DNA of 64,000 nt from positions 337,625,106 through 337,689,105 of the forward strand of contig OY282558.1 in the NCBI GenBank assembly GCA_958295665.1. Direction: 5' to 3'. Positions 42,143 through 55,099 of the stretch are shown here, in pieces. Every line of letters starts with the position of its first letter. Position 1 is the first letter of the stretch. The position numbers and the translations under genes are program-made. This DNA is from Tipula vernalis. Lineage: Eukaryota; Arthropoda; Insecta; Diptera; Tipulidae. Below the pieces are notes generated by a model. The model was not told the DNA's origin. It saw only the letters and a list, made by a program, of their open reading frames with translations, and did no database searches.

Positions 42143-44790
42143 TTTAAAAATATGTCACTGGAATGCCAGAGGGCTCAAAAATAAAATTGTAGAGACATTC
42201 AATTTCTTAATTACTAATAATATCGATATTATATCAATTAGTGAAACATGGCTGAAATCCACGGATGTTATTTTAAAAAATTCCAACTTCAAATGCTATA
42301 GACTCGACAGATTAGATAAAGTTGGTGGTGGGGTATGTATCATTATTAAAAAAAATATTAAACATACATTACTTCCTATATTTAATACTAAAGTAATCGA
42401 AGCTATAGGGATTAGTGTCTTGTGTAACGGAAACTCATTCACAATTGATAGCTGCTATTTTTCGAGGCAAAAAATAAACCCAAGCACCCTAGTACATTTT
42501 AGGAACGATATTAGGCTATTAACTCGTATAGCAGACCCCTGTTTTTTCATTTGTGGTGATTTTAATGCTAGGCACCGATTTTGGGGATGCCTTAAAGCTA
42601 ACCAAACTGGTAACACACTGTATGATGAATTATTAAAGAATTATTTTTCTGTAGAGTACCCTTCAACACATACATATTACCCATCCTCTAGAAAAGGAAA
42701 TCCCTCGACCTTAGACTTGCTTCTTACTAATAATCCTAGATTAATGTATGCAATGATTTGGCTTCTGATCATTTAGCTGTCGTTACCCAAATCAACTGTG
42801 AAATTCAAACTGCTACTGAACCAAACCTAAATTTCAATTATAGTAAGGCAAACTGGCCCAAATTTCGTAGTTCGATAAATAGTAAACTGAAATTGAGTTC
42901 AAAAAGTATGGAAGAACTAAGTACTCCTAGTAGGATCGATGACAAAATTGATTATTTAAATAAATTAATTGTGGATGCGGTGAATGATTCAGTCCCTAAA
43001 TATTCGATCAATACAGTTAAGAACGATCTTCAATTTACCGACGAAATAATATACCTTATTAAAATTAAAAACTCAGTAAGACGAACATACCAACGTTATC
43101 GCTCCAATGCCTTCAGAATTTATTTGAAAATGATGAAAAATACCATTCAACAAAAGATAATCGAACTTCGTAATGAGAGATGGAATCAATTCTTCTCTAA
43201 ATTTGAAGTTTCATCACTAAAATTTTGGAAAACTACTAAACTCATTAAGAATAAACAGCGTTTTTTACCTCCATTACTTTCCAATGATAAACTACTAATT
43301 ACTGATTACGAAAAGTGTGTATGTATCGCGAACCAATTTTCTAAATCCCATTTGATTACCAGTGGCCTAGGTGACCTTGATACCATTGAAGAGGTTAAAT
43401 CCTCAATAAATTCTGTTACATCTTCTGAGGTAAATTATTCTAGCATCCGTCTTATTAAACCTGTTGAAATTAAAAACATTATTAAACGGTTAAAAAATAA
43501 AAAATGTTCTAGAAATGACGGCATTAGTAACAGGGTTATAAAAAAGTGTCCTAAACAAGTAGTCATACTGTTGACGTATATTTTTAACGCGTGTTTTAAA
43601 TTAAGTTATTTTCCTACGAATTGGAAATCCGCTACTGTCGTTCCCGTTCCAAAATCAAATAAAGACATTTCGTTACCTGAAAATTATCGCCCAATTAGTT
43701 TATTGAATTGTTTTAGTAAAATATTTGAAAATACCATTCTGGACAGAATCAATGATCACCTGTCTACCCATAACATTTTACCCCCACAACAATTCGGTTT
43801 CCGTAGCGGACATTCAACCGATCATCAAGTGTTTCGGCTTATAAACGACGTTCGAAATAATAATAACTTAAGAATATCATCTGGAATTGTACTTCTCGAT
43901 ATCGAAAAAGCATTTGATAGTGTCTGGCATGATGCATTGGTATACAAAATGCAAAAGATTAGAATGCCATTATATTTAACTAAGGTTACCAAATCATATT
44001 TAGCGGATAGATCATTCAAGGTAAATATTAATGAATCTTTTTCACATTTGCTTCCTGTTCCCGCCGGTGTTCCTCAAGGAGCCGTATTAAGTCCAACTCT
44101 TTACAACATATTTATGCATGACATACTGCACCCAGCTAAATGTTCATTATATATGTACGCGGATGATTCAGCTCTTATGACCGAATCTCTTTGCCCCAGG
44201 ACTATCATCAATAACCTGGAGTCTGGTATTAATCTCATGAATTCATACTTTAAAAAATGGAAGGTAAAACTAAACATTAACAAAACACAAGCTGCTTTTT
44301 TCACTAAAAGAAGGAAATCTTACTTCTTACCTCAACGTCATATAGATTTAAATGGGCATAGCATTCCTTGGGACAACAAGGTTAAATACTTAGGAGTAGT
44401 ACTTGATAAGAATCTTACGTTCTCTCAACACATTTATTCTTCGATTAAAAAATGTAATTCATATATCCGTATTTTATACCCTTTTATTAATAGGAAGTCT
44501 AAATTGTCTTTAAAAAACAAAATGATTATATACAAATCTATATTCAGACAATCCTAACTTTTGCTGCTCCTATATGTGGTAATTGCGCTAAGATACACAT
44601 TTCTAAGCTTCAGGTTGCACAAAATAAGATATTGAAAATGATACATAGTCTACCTTTCTGGTTTAGTACTGTAAGGTTACATGAAATGTCAGACATAGAA
44701 TTTATTAAACAGATTATTGATAAACTAGCTAACAATTCTCGAAATAAGTTGGAATTTTCGAATAATCCGTTGATCTCAGCACTTTGCTAA
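42126..44790 (+). pseudogene. Jockey-like ORF2 (AP endonuclease and reverse transcriptase)
   Basis: ORF2 nicks target DNA and primes reverse transcription there. The endonuclease shows ICHWNARGL, ISISETWL, GDFNARHRFWG and LASDHLAV; all catalytic residues (N, E, D, H) are present. A one-base loss near 42764 separates the first frame from the RT frame. RT shows NKKCSRNDGISNRVIKK, NYRPISLLNCFSKIFE, LLDIEKAFDSVWH, VPAGVPQGAVLSPTLYNIF and YMYADDSALM, with the catalytic YADD intact. A second one-base loss near 44553 moves the C-terminus (LTFAAPICGNCAK...) to another frame, ending at 44788-44790. Total is about 885 residues, a normal Jockey length. No RNase H is seen. Confidence 0.92.
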
Positions 44791-45074
44791 ATAAATTTTT
44801 TATTGTATCAATTAACATTATTAACAATTACATTTGTATAAATTAGCTAATTTATTTAGAGTAAGTAGATAAATTTAATTATTAAGCGTACCCAATAAGG
44901 TTTTTTGTGAATTTTCCTTTAAAATATAAATAATATACAATAAAAAGATGACATGTAATCCACAAAAAAAATTTCAACACAAAGAAGTAAGACGAAAAGT
45001 TGACCTCTGCAATTAATATATTATATAATTATGTAAGAAAATTTAGAATAAAAATTTAAAAAAAAAAAAAAAAT

Positions 45075-46400
45075 TCTAAATCTTTATTAATGTTACATGT
45101 AAATAAATAAATAGAAAGAGTTCTGCAATTCACAACAAAATATGCTTTAGCAGCACCAGCATTACAAATATAAAATTTATTTAATTTTAATGTTCGTACC
45201 ACTTACAACAAATTTTCCTGTAAGTTGGAGGATGAAGAAGAAATATCATAATTTTAGGAGGTAAACTCAGGTTGAAAGCTTTATGCATATCTTTATTACT
45301 GTCTCGTTCAGAACAGTGTTACCTCGGGATTTATATATTTTTTTCTAAACGTCTTCACTTTCCAGATTTTGAATTTGTTTAAATGTAAAAATCCAAATCT
45401 CCAATCGGTAGCTCACAAACTCTTAAATTTTATTTATGGCACAATCAAAATCTTCAATTGACCAAAGAATAATTTAATATACATTTTCAGGGAATAGTGG
45501 AAATTAAATCTCTTATGCTTGGTTTCACCAAAAATAGAGGCTGTCTCGTGTTAAATAATATTTCGCCTGTTTCTTCTTTTATGAAGTTGCGATTTATTTC
45601 ATAATACAACATTTTAACTGGAGAGCTAAATATTTAACTCTTCAATTTCGTCCAGCTAATTATTCCTATGTAGAAAAAAAACATAATCAGTCATAAACAT
45701 AATCAATCAGTGGAAATATACCAGTGATGCAGTTCACATCCTTTACGTACATTTCAAAGAATTGCACGATATATCTGAAAGAGATACTACGATTGTTTGG
45801 CTTTAATCTCTAATTACAAGAATAACGATTTTTTTCTTACAACTTAGGTTAACTGGTTAGCAAGATTCAGGAAACCCTGTATTGTTTTGTGAACGAACCA
45901 ACAACCCTACGCATCATTGCTTAAAGTAAATACTCTCGCCATATGTGACAACTAATGTTAACGCTCAGACAACCAATGTAGCTATTACTGGTGTAATTAA
46001 TACAATTTAATAAAAAAATTATCAATCTTGACCTAGAAATGAAAAAAGTTTTGTTTAACATATTTATACTTTTTGAAGCTTTCGAGGTCGTACAATTTGA
46101 AAATTTTGTTCTAATTTTATTTATTCTAATAGTTTCCGAAGATAACAGAATAGAAAAGATTTAATTAAAATTGCTCTGGAAATCAATTAATTCAAATGTA
46201 TTTCTATTATTACACAAATAAAACCTTTTATAAAATAGTCGTTTAGCGATTACAATCCTACATACATACAAAAAGGGTGTTAAATTTATATCAAATAGAA
46301 CTTTTATTTAGTTTATTAGGATTAGTTTTAGAAAAAGGTTAGGTCATTTTATAGCAGTTATTTTTATTTAATCAATTAAATTTAAATAGAGTTGTCTTTA
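45075..46400. other. No recognisable gene
   Basis: AT-rich spacer between two non-LTR elements; no motif or repeat stands out. Confidence 0.4.
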
Positions 46401-46404
46401 TTTA

Positions 46405-49400
46405 AATCTTTTGTTTTTTTTAACAAACATTACAACTGAATAGAAATTCATCTAGTAATTTATCTATATTAAATGTTGTTAATTATTTGTTTAATGCTCC
46501 AAGTTGGTTACTACATTAATTTAGCTGAACTAGTTCTAAGGGCTTCTTTCATCGAAGCCGTCTTACTGGGTTTGGGTCGATTAGCAAGCATATGACGCAA
46601 ATCCGCATTTTCAAGTTGACCAGGTGCGCTGTAAGTGTTTCCTCGCATATTTCTTAATTTCTTCACTGACGAATTCCATTTTTAGATCATTATGAAGGTT
46701 ATCATTACGGTGAGTTGACCATATTACACAAGACTTTATTTTGGAAAATTTGAATTATTTTTACGTTAGTTTTCTTGGTACAGCCCCATAGCTGTATACC
46801 ATACGTCCAAAAGCTTTCAATATCTGCCGATATAAGAGCAGTTTATTATGTAATGATAGCTCAGAGTTCCTTCCTATGAACCAATACATTTTTCTACAAT
46901 ATATTTGATGTTTAACCCTTCTGTTTTCTTTTCAACATGCTCTTTCCATTTGAGTTTAGCATCAAGGGTCATTCCTAAGTATTTTACCGTGTTTTCATGT
47001 GGAATTGGTTGCGAATTCAAGCGAACAGGTAACTAATTAACATTTTTGTTGGTAAAGTTTAAATGCACAGATTTAGTTTCGTTGAGCTGAAGGCGCTATT
47101 TCTTCGTCCAATTACTCAATGAATTAGCAACATTTTGTAATTTAGAGGTTCACTCCTCTATATTGTCTCTGATTGCCAAGATTGCTGTATTATTCGCAAA
47201 TGTTACAATGCTTCTTCGTTTTGTACTTGATACGTCTCGCATATAAAGTATGTAGAGTATTGGACCCAGAACACTTCCTTGTAGAACTCCAGCCGACATT
47301 TTTTTTAGTTCGGAGTAATCCTCTTCATGTTTTATGGGAAAGTGTCAATCAGGTATAACTTTAAAATCTCGTAAAACTGCTTCGGCAGATCTCTGTCTAG
47401 TTTATATTCCAAAGGAATGCTTGAGATACGTCCAAGAAGAAACGAGCATATTTTTTTAACTTTCCAGAGCATCTTCATTTAAATCTGTGATTCTGTGGAC
47501 CTGATCTATGGTAGAATGTCTCTCTATAAATCCAAATTGGTGAGGACGAATGTGTTTTCTTACTTCTATTACTGGTTTTAACCTCTTGACTAGTAGTTTT
47601 TCAAATAATTTTGAAATTGTAGGAAGTAGGGAAATCAGCCTGTACGTTTTTTTCTTGTTTAGCGGCTTGTTAGGTTTTAGAATCATTATCACCTCTACCA
47701 CCTTCCGCTAGTATGGAACGTATTTTAGTATGAACGCCGCGCTGCCTGATTAGGTCATAAACAGGGGATTTTTTTAAACTTAAGTTGCTGTTAATTTAAT
47801 TTTGCAATATTTTATTTTAGCTCTTGTAGTGTTACATGTCTTATGTTTTAGTTATCTCAAGAGTTATCTACTTTATTTACTGGAATTATATTTTCTTCAG
47901 CTGTTTCCCTTAGAAGAGGTTGAAATGTGTCTTCCAGGTAGGCAAACAACGCATCCTTTTTTTTGGCCCTTCCAACCCAAGTTCCATCGTCATTCTGGAT
48001 AGGGGCTATTTGTACTTTAGGCTTTTAAGACCTTTAGTTGTTTTCCATAGCGAATAATTAGTATCCTCGTTGCCAGAAGGCCAGCTAGGTATTCGCTGTA
48101 AGATTTGTTTTTGATTTGGTTGATAAGCATTTTCAATTTGTTGCTTAAATAATTATGTCGTGATTTGCTTTTTGGGGCTCGGTTCTTCTTTCTGCGTTTC
48201 TCTAGCCAGATCTCTCACTTCTACTGGATAGTTGATGTGATTTTTCGTTTGATTACGAGTGTGAGGAGTACTCTGCCACGGTGCTTATAGTAAACTGTTG
48301 TTCAGCCGCTCTAATTGAACATCAAGTTGTTTTAATTGGTACTTATAATTCAGTATTGTCTTCGACTAGATTCCGGAAGAGATTCCAGTTTGTTTTATTA
48401 TTTGCTAACCTAGTCAAATTTTCTATTTGATAATGGTATCACTGAGTGTTGTAATGACAGGCGTGTGGTTTAATGAAATTTTTTCATTGTTTTAGAGTAG
48501 TACGTAGTTTTCAGATATCCCTTTCGTTACAAATAAATCTATCAAATCTGGTATCTTATTTGTATCCGCTGGCCAATATATTGGTTTACCTCCAGACAGG
48601 AACTAGCAGTTTAAAGCCCGACCAGCTGGAAACAGCTCCTTACCCTTGTGGGTTGTTAGTCTTAATCCCCAATATGTATTTTTAACATTAAAATCGCCTC
48701 CGACTATGATGTTAAAACCGAGCGATTTCAGTAACGTAACATAGTTTTACTTATTCAGATTATACCGTGCAGGGGAATATATTGAAGATATGTTCATTGC
48801 CTTTTGATTATTTAATCGAGCATTAATGGTGACTACTTGCAAAATTTATTTTTCAATTTTTACTCTTTCGTAATATTTAAATGTTTTCCTTCACAAATAT
48901 GGTTGAGCCTCCTTTCGCTTTTCTTGCTGGGTGGATGGCCTGTGGTAGAACTGGTGTCCTCGAATTCTAACGAATGATTCTTTTTTCAGATGAAATTCTG
49001 AAATTAAACATTTTTCGAAACAGAATTTAGTAAAAATGCTAACTGTGGAATTTGTTGCAACAGCCCATTTACATTCCAATTGGCAATTCTGAACGTGTTA
49101 TTTATCATGTGTTTTAGTAGCTTTAAGTTTAAGGCTTCTATATTCTTTAGAATTTTTCAAGAAATAGCCATTTCCTGTCTTCCTTGTTGTACAATCTCTG
49201 AGTAAGTTTTTCGGTCTTCTATTGCCCTTGTTTGTGGTAGTCCTAATACAGTTTTTGGACATTGTCGTATTACTGGGCACCCCACGGTATAGCGGGTCCG
49301 GGCGTTTTTTCCCCCCAGATATTGCAGTTCCCTGGCTACTTCATATCCTGTATAGTTAGCGAGATGCTACGACAATAATGTTGCCTTTTCTTTAATTTTG

Positions 49401-49620
49401 GTAGGCTGGTTTTCCTGATCGGGTATATTTTCCTGATTTTGATTTAGTACACCTGTTCTTTTTTAGGAAAGAAGTTTGTGCTAAATGTTTCAAAATACAA
49501 AAGAAACTGTCTGTATTAGTAATTGCAAACATTGAGGGGATTTTAATATACAATTAATTTTACGAATAATTGCTTACCTACATCCTTGTTCATTTATATT
49601 GAGCCCGCCTTATTCTAAAT
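46405..49620 (-). pseudogene. Jockey-like non-LTR element, copy A (gag end, EN, RT)
   Basis: Minus strand, from the right: gag knuckle remains (HLANYTGYEVARELQYL, about 49330-49390), EN start (KCLISEFHLKKESF in 48891-49079) and SDTIIK after a decayed SDH.PV box (near 48440). RT follows: VEVIMILKPNKPLNKKKTYRLISLL and PHQFGFIERHSTIDQVHR (47456-47701), then SAGVLQGSVLGPILYILYM and VTFANNTAILA (about 47290-47190). The active-site pair that should read ADD is ANN, so both Asp are Asn. The C-terminus HRNDNLHNDLKMEFVSEEI lies near 46700, ending about 46520. Many stops. Same family as the copy at 60.2 kb. Confidence 0.82.
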
Positions 49621-49999
49621 CCATTATTATATTAGGCGCAAAATTTTAGAGTAACACTAAACACAGTTCCAAATTTTTTTTATTGGTTTCCTTGTTACTA
49701 GGGCCAAATAATAACGAGTTTCATAAAGTTCTAATAAATTCTTCACCCTAATATTTGGCCTGGATTGCACCAACTCCATATTTCATTGAGCGCTCAACTT
49801 TCGAGTAATTCTAAAAGCATTTCTAAGTTTTCCTGATCGGCAACCCTGAAGATCGTGTTATCTGTCCGAAGTACTCGTTCTAGTAAATTCTTCCACTAAA
49901 TTATCTCTTAGAAAAGATACAATTTTTGTAAAAATTGGAAGTCCAATATCCTCAGTTTCATTCACGTCGGGCGAAATGGAACCTGTGATAATAACCTAT

Positions 50000-50620
50000 C
50001 TGCGGTCTGACTTATGCTAAATGCCAGCAACAGGCCGGATCAAGATGTAGAGCGACCCGAGTCAATGATCTACCTGACATTTTGATTGCAACGGAAACAA
50101 ACGGCCACTGTGTTACTATGAAGTATAATCACAACTCTTCTATCGTAAATGCCATGTTCGCTTCTAGATTTGAGTTCTTGTTTGACTCCTTGAAGGGAGT
50201 TCATGCAAACGATGATAAAATTAAAAAAATCCTTTAGCTTAGGAACATCGTTTTCCGCTATTTGAACCCGCTACGTTTGATGTCTTTCGGAATCCAACTT
50301 CTGAAAAGCTTGTTATATTAGCCATGCATCACGCTCTTCCGCTTGTAGACCTATTACTTTAAGACCCCATACTACCTCGTTGCACTTGTCGAATATTTTT
50401 GCTATATTCGCCGATCTTGTTGATAGATGGCTGATCGATATAGTACTGTGGAAAAACGTATTAATTATGTAGCGCTTCTTATCATACAGTTTACATAAAT
50501 GCTGAAAAACTTCAGTGTAGTTTGCATCATCTGTTGTAAAATGGAGAATTAGAGCACTTGCTTTTCCTTTCAGTAACCGCTTTAAATGCTGAAACTTCTA
50601 AGAAGAAATATGAACTTACA
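50000..50620 (-). pseudogene. BEL/Pao gag (DUF1759-type) fragment
   Basis: Minus strand gives KFQHLKRLLKGKASALILHF, DDANYTEVFQHLCKLYDKKR and STRSANIAKIFDKCNEVVW, then QAFQKLDSERHQT. This is the core of the BEL/Pao gag domain (+.HL...L.GEA......+...+Y..A...L...Y..++). Frames change twice and stops occur. It is unlike either other BEL copy at residue level as far as I can tell, so it is probably a third family. Sequence at 49620-50000 may be its downstream remains. Confidence 0.65.
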
Positions 50621-50629
50621 ACATTTTAA

Positions 50630-51500
50630 AAACAAACGGTCCATATAACTGTATTGTTCTGATACTAATTCCTCGTTTACCTTTAAAATATTTCGCTTTT
50701 TTGTTGCTCACGCAACATTAGAAATACAAAGCGTACTTATCTGAAATCCTAACAGTTACTGTTGCCTATAGTATTTCCCGTTATTTTCCTTTTACGTAGC
50801 TGAAATTGATTTAAAATTGTTTATCACTGAAATTATTAAGTATCAAATTATAGGAAACTAAATTAAAGTACACACAGCAATTTGTCTACTTAATTTATGT
50901 GATATTTAAATTGATTTTTATGACTGATGTCGTCAAGAACAATATTGATATTAAAATTTTTGTATCCATTACAATTTTAATAAATTTAAATTACATGGGA
51001 ACTACTTTCATATAGCTTCTTATAGCAAATGTTGGTTTACATCCAAAGTATAGGGTTACTCTGTGGAAGTTTAGAGAACCAGTATCGCAGATTTGGAATA
51101 TAAAAAATTCCAAAAATAATTCATCTGAAAATCTGGAGTTATTTTTCTTGCATCGACATCGACAATTTGGATCACAGCAGTAATTTTCTTGTTTGTGGAA
51201 ATCAAAAAGAGTCGTGTCCAACGATTGATTTTGGAGGCTTAGAAGGTTACTTATTTTTTAAACTGAGCAGTATTGGTATGATAATGGTGGTATGGTAACT
51301 ATAAACCATTTTCATTTTTGGTTAAATTATCGGCGTTTCGTAATTTAATTACCTGAATAAAGTTAAAACAGTTGAATGAATTTGCTCTTATCCGGTTGTC
51401 ATGTTAAAACATTTTAGTGTAATGAATTGCACCGTTATATAAAACCCGTGTATTTGTTAAATAATTTAGTGCAGTTGTTATTCTCCCTTAAATAAAAGCC
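50630..51500. other. No recognisable gene
   Basis: A 76-residue minus-strand frame (50991-51221) has a Cys-rich patch (CCDPNCRCRCKK) of unknown meaning. The rest is AT-rich. Confidence 0.4.
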
Positions 51501-52111
51501 GTTCACCGTTGGTCTTCTTCAGTAACAATGACGGATGTTATAGCAGGCTAAATCAATCGAATAGGCGATTTGTAAAAACTGGATTAGCAATGGCAGTAGA
51601 TTTTGAAGTAGACTTATGTTTAAATTCATTAGAAAAATATTTTGAAAATTTTGGGACTAACCAAGCGGTATTAAAACAATTAGACCGAGCATCCTTTGTT
51701 GGAAAATATCACAAATTAAAACCTGTGTGGTTGGTTGAGATTAATCGAAGAAAAAACGAAGCTAGAGCAAATTTGAAAATCACTAATTTAGGGCACCCTA
51801 AAATTAAATTACCGTCATTTTCTGGAGAATTTATGAATTGGATTCCGTTTTATGAAACATTTAAATCACTGGTGCATAAGAATAAATGGTTAGATGACAT
51901 ACAGAGATTTCATCATTTGAGGAGTAGTTTAACGGGCTCAGCGTTCAATAGAATTAGGTCATTGGAGGTCACTGCTCCAAATTATCCCGCTGCTATTAAG
52001 CTCCTAACCGATTGATATGACAATAAAAAGTTAGTAGCACAAGATCATATTAAAGCACTATTTAACTTGCCAACCATGGACAAAGGATCTTCAGTCAAAC
52101 TACGAGAATAA

Positions 52112-52153
52112 AGATATTGGACGGCCGAGAAAAGTCTCGACCGTCCAATATCT
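52112..52153. repeat. 42-bp near-perfect hairpin in BEL gag
   Basis: agatattggacggccgaga, loop aaag, then tctcgaccgtccaatatct; one mismatch. The right arm matches expected gag coding (SLDRPIS before WDDLIVY). The left arm replaces the preceding gag codons and looks like an inverted copy of the right arm. Confidence 0.88.
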
Positions 52154-53580
52154 TAATGGGATGACCTAATTGTCTATATGATATTACAAAGGCTAGATAT
52201 ATTTACGAGAGCAAAATGGGAGGATGAGTGTCCTCGTGATAGATTAGCCAGGTTGTATGAACTTTTGACCTTTATAGACAGAAGGTCCCACATCTTAGAA
52301 GGTCTTAGCTTATTAAAGAGGCAAACCCAACAAACAGCCGCAGTTCCCTCGCCTTATTATAATCAGTAAAATATTCGTTTAGTATCAGTAAAATATACGT
52401 TTTCGTTAGCCATCATTGCAAATCCAACTCGAACTCTCACTTCATCAATCAATTCGTCTCGCGAACCACTACAGTTAAAATTTGTTCATATTGCGATATC
52501 CAAAACACGACATATACAGATGCAGGCACTTTATCAACTTTTCAATAAATGAACGACAGTAAGCAGTTTCTCGTCTACACTTGTGTTCAAATTATGCTTG
52601 ATGGATCTCATACTGCGGACTCGTGCAAACAATCAGGATGTCATAAGTGTTCAACCAAACATCACACGTATCTACATCAGTATCCAATACCGAGTTATAA
52701 TCAAAATGAAAGTGGTAACACTGTCTAGTTGGAAGCTTCAAGCTAAGGTGTCATTAGTCAACCAGCTGTATCAAACATCTTTCATGCAACTGTTGGCGCT
52801 ATTGTTTCAAATGAAGCAAATACTAGAATTAAGTCACAATATCAATTAATATGGGCCGCTGTCGTAATATAGGTACTAGACAAGTACGGTTTACCCCTAG
52901 CATATAGAGTCCTACTTAATTCAAGGCTACAATTGCACTTTTTTACAGAAAATTTGACACAAAAAATAGGAGTTTAACGCTTCAATTTCAATTGTGAGGT
53001 TAATGCCAAAGAATGTAGGATTCTTGCAAATAAATCCCGCCTTAGCCAATTCTCCACCAAAATCGAAGCATCAATATTGCCTAAAATTATTGGGCATCAA
53101 CCAAGCAACTTTATTGATATCCACAATTGGCCATTTCCACATAACATAGTATTAGCAGATCCTAATTTTAACTAACCGCAAATAATAGACATGTTAATTG
53201 GGGCTGAGCTCTATTGTTCACGAATGTCGGAAGGACAAATAAAATTCAACGATAATATGCCAGTACTGCAAAACACAGCCTTCGGTTGGGCCGTCACTGG
53301 TAAAACTATGTCATCGCAACCAACTATCGATTGAAATATGGTCTCTACAGTTCCTACTCCATCGTTGGAGCAGCTACTTCATAAATGCTGTGAACTGGAA
53401 AGCCACGACTCTCCAACGAACCAATACACTTTCGAGGAACAGGAATGTGAAACATTTTATCAAAATACTGTGATGCGCGATTATGCAGAGCGATATATCG
53501 CCTTTCCGAGCAAAACCCTTTATGCTAGGAAATTCTCAGAATACAGCCATAAAACTTTCCACCATTTAGAGCGGAAATTA

Positions 53581-53808
53581 TACCCCTATTCCCTTAGTCG
53601 TATCACTTGTCACTTGTACCAACAATCAAATTTTGGTATTCTCTTAGTCGATCGAAGTTAGACTCGTCGTTTGAAGTGACAAAAATCCTTTTAAGCCGCA
53701 TTCTCTTATATTATCACTTCGATCAACTAAGAGAATACCAATTTACAGTTTAAGTGACACGACAATTGTCACGTCGAATGAAGTGACACGACCAAGGGAA
53801 TAAGGGTA
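53581..53808. mobile_element. 228-bp MITE with TTA target duplication
   Basis: Ends tacccctattcccttagtcg and its reverse complement (ccaagggaataagggta). Inner arms also pair: ggtattctcttagtcgatcg near 53637 with cgatcaactaagagaatacc near 53722. It is flanked by TTA on both sides (53578-53580, 53809-53811). It splits the BEL frame exactly: the codons on the two sides (R-K-L, then D-R-D-Q) rejoin when it and one TTA are removed. The TTA duplication suggests PIF/Harbinger mobilisation. Confidence 0.88.
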
Positions 53809-55099
53809 TTAGATCGGGACCAGGCTTTTCGAAAGGCTTATAACTAATTTATGGCGCAGTATGAGGAACTCGCTCATATGCAACCGATCGAACTAAGTGA
53901 CATTCAGCAACCACATTATTTTTTGCCACACCATTGTATATACATAAGATAAACAGTTCTTCCTCTTCACTTCGAAATTGTCTCCCAGCGACATTCTGAT
54001 GGTTGGGCCCACCGTACAACCCGAATTGTTTTCTATTATTACAAAATTTCGTTCCTACAAATATGTATTTAGTGCGGACATTTCGAAAATGTATCGCCCA
54101 ATTATTTTACTTTTTTTTTATGGCAAATTCCAATGTAGATTTCGACGCGTTAGTTCAGAGACAGAACAAAAGGCGAATACAGTCACATATGGTACATCTT
54201 CGGCACCATACTTAGCAACCCGATGTCTCACACCCGATAACTGCGTTAAATTGCGAAATTAACTAATTTCAGTATTGAAAAAGGGAGAATTCCAGCTAGG
54301 TAAATTTTGCTCAACCATCCTGCGGTGCTGGAATCCATCCCAAATTACCACTGTGAGTGCATCTCATCATTATGGATAACGATGTCGTAAAAACCCTCGG
54401 TTTCATTTGGCAGCTGTCACAAGATTATTTTCATTTCCACATAATTCAAGTCGAGCACGAGGTTTTAACTAGCCGAAATATACTATCAGATCTACCCAAG
54501 ATATTTGATCCTTTAGGACTCCTAGGGCCAGTAGTTATCTTACGCAAAATCTTCATCCAGCAGCTGTGGAAACTATAATCTCATTGGGATGAAATCCTTC
54601 TAATAGAATACGAAGCTCGATGTTTGATATTTCGGCATCATCTCTGTAATTTAAACAGCTTACAAATATCGCGAAACAACAAATTAATGCGTTCTTCGAT
54701 AGTAGTGAAGGTGCATACGGGATATCAATTTATCTCAGATCAGTAGACGTCAACTTCGCTTCGTGTCTAATTGTTCTAAATGCAAGTTTGCTAAAAACAA
54801 CGGACCACTAACTGCGGATGAATTGGATAGCATCCTACTAGCACTAGTGAAGAATATTCTATCCCTATATACAATATTTTAATGATGAAATTATGGAATA
54901 GCACAAAAACAAAGAAGTTCACCAAATTAGTCGTCTACTCTCTCTAACTCCATTCCTAGACGTCCACGGTCTACTACGTCTACGAAATCACAATTCTTTT
55001 CTTCCTTTTGATTCAAAACACCATTCCTCCTACCCAAGTCTAATCCATTTACTAATATGCTAATGTTTCATTTACATGTTGCACCACATTTCATTGCCT

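Larger units (their letters stand above)
40830..45074 (+). mobile_element. Jockey-like non-LTR retrotransposon, near full length
   Basis: Two plus-strand frames in order (gag-like ORF1, EN-RT ORF2), a 3' UTR of about 265 bp and a terminal A-run (about 45055-45074). The 5' end is approximate. Damage is light in ORF2 (two single-base losses) and heavier in ORF1. Confidence 0.85.
51509..55095 (+). pseudogene. Second BEL/Pao element, decayed
   Basis: Gag starts near 51590 (MAVDFEVDLC), with KLPSFSGEFMNWIPFYETF and SLTGSAFNRIRSLEV (DUF1759). It continues after a stop at 52013 with WDDLIVYMILQRLD. The protease-RT linker has ADPNFN, MLIGAELYCSRM and LQNTAFGWAVTG (53158-53310), then LEQLLHKCCELES and MRDYAERYIAF. 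After the MITE, DRDQAFRKAYN and FLPHHC lead to RT: MVGPTVQPELFSIITKFRSY and VFSADISKMYR (about 53998-54095), then FDPLGLLGPVVILRK (54505-54550). Remains of the integrase N-terminus (PFLDVHGLLRL, LPFDSKH) end near 55095. Active-site YVDD was not found. Many stops. No LTRs found. Confidence 0.85.

Noticed and set aside
50991..51221. Cys-rich minus-strand ORF (CCDPNCRCRCKK)
   Set aside because: Short, no matching zinc-finger spacing I can name, no supporting context.
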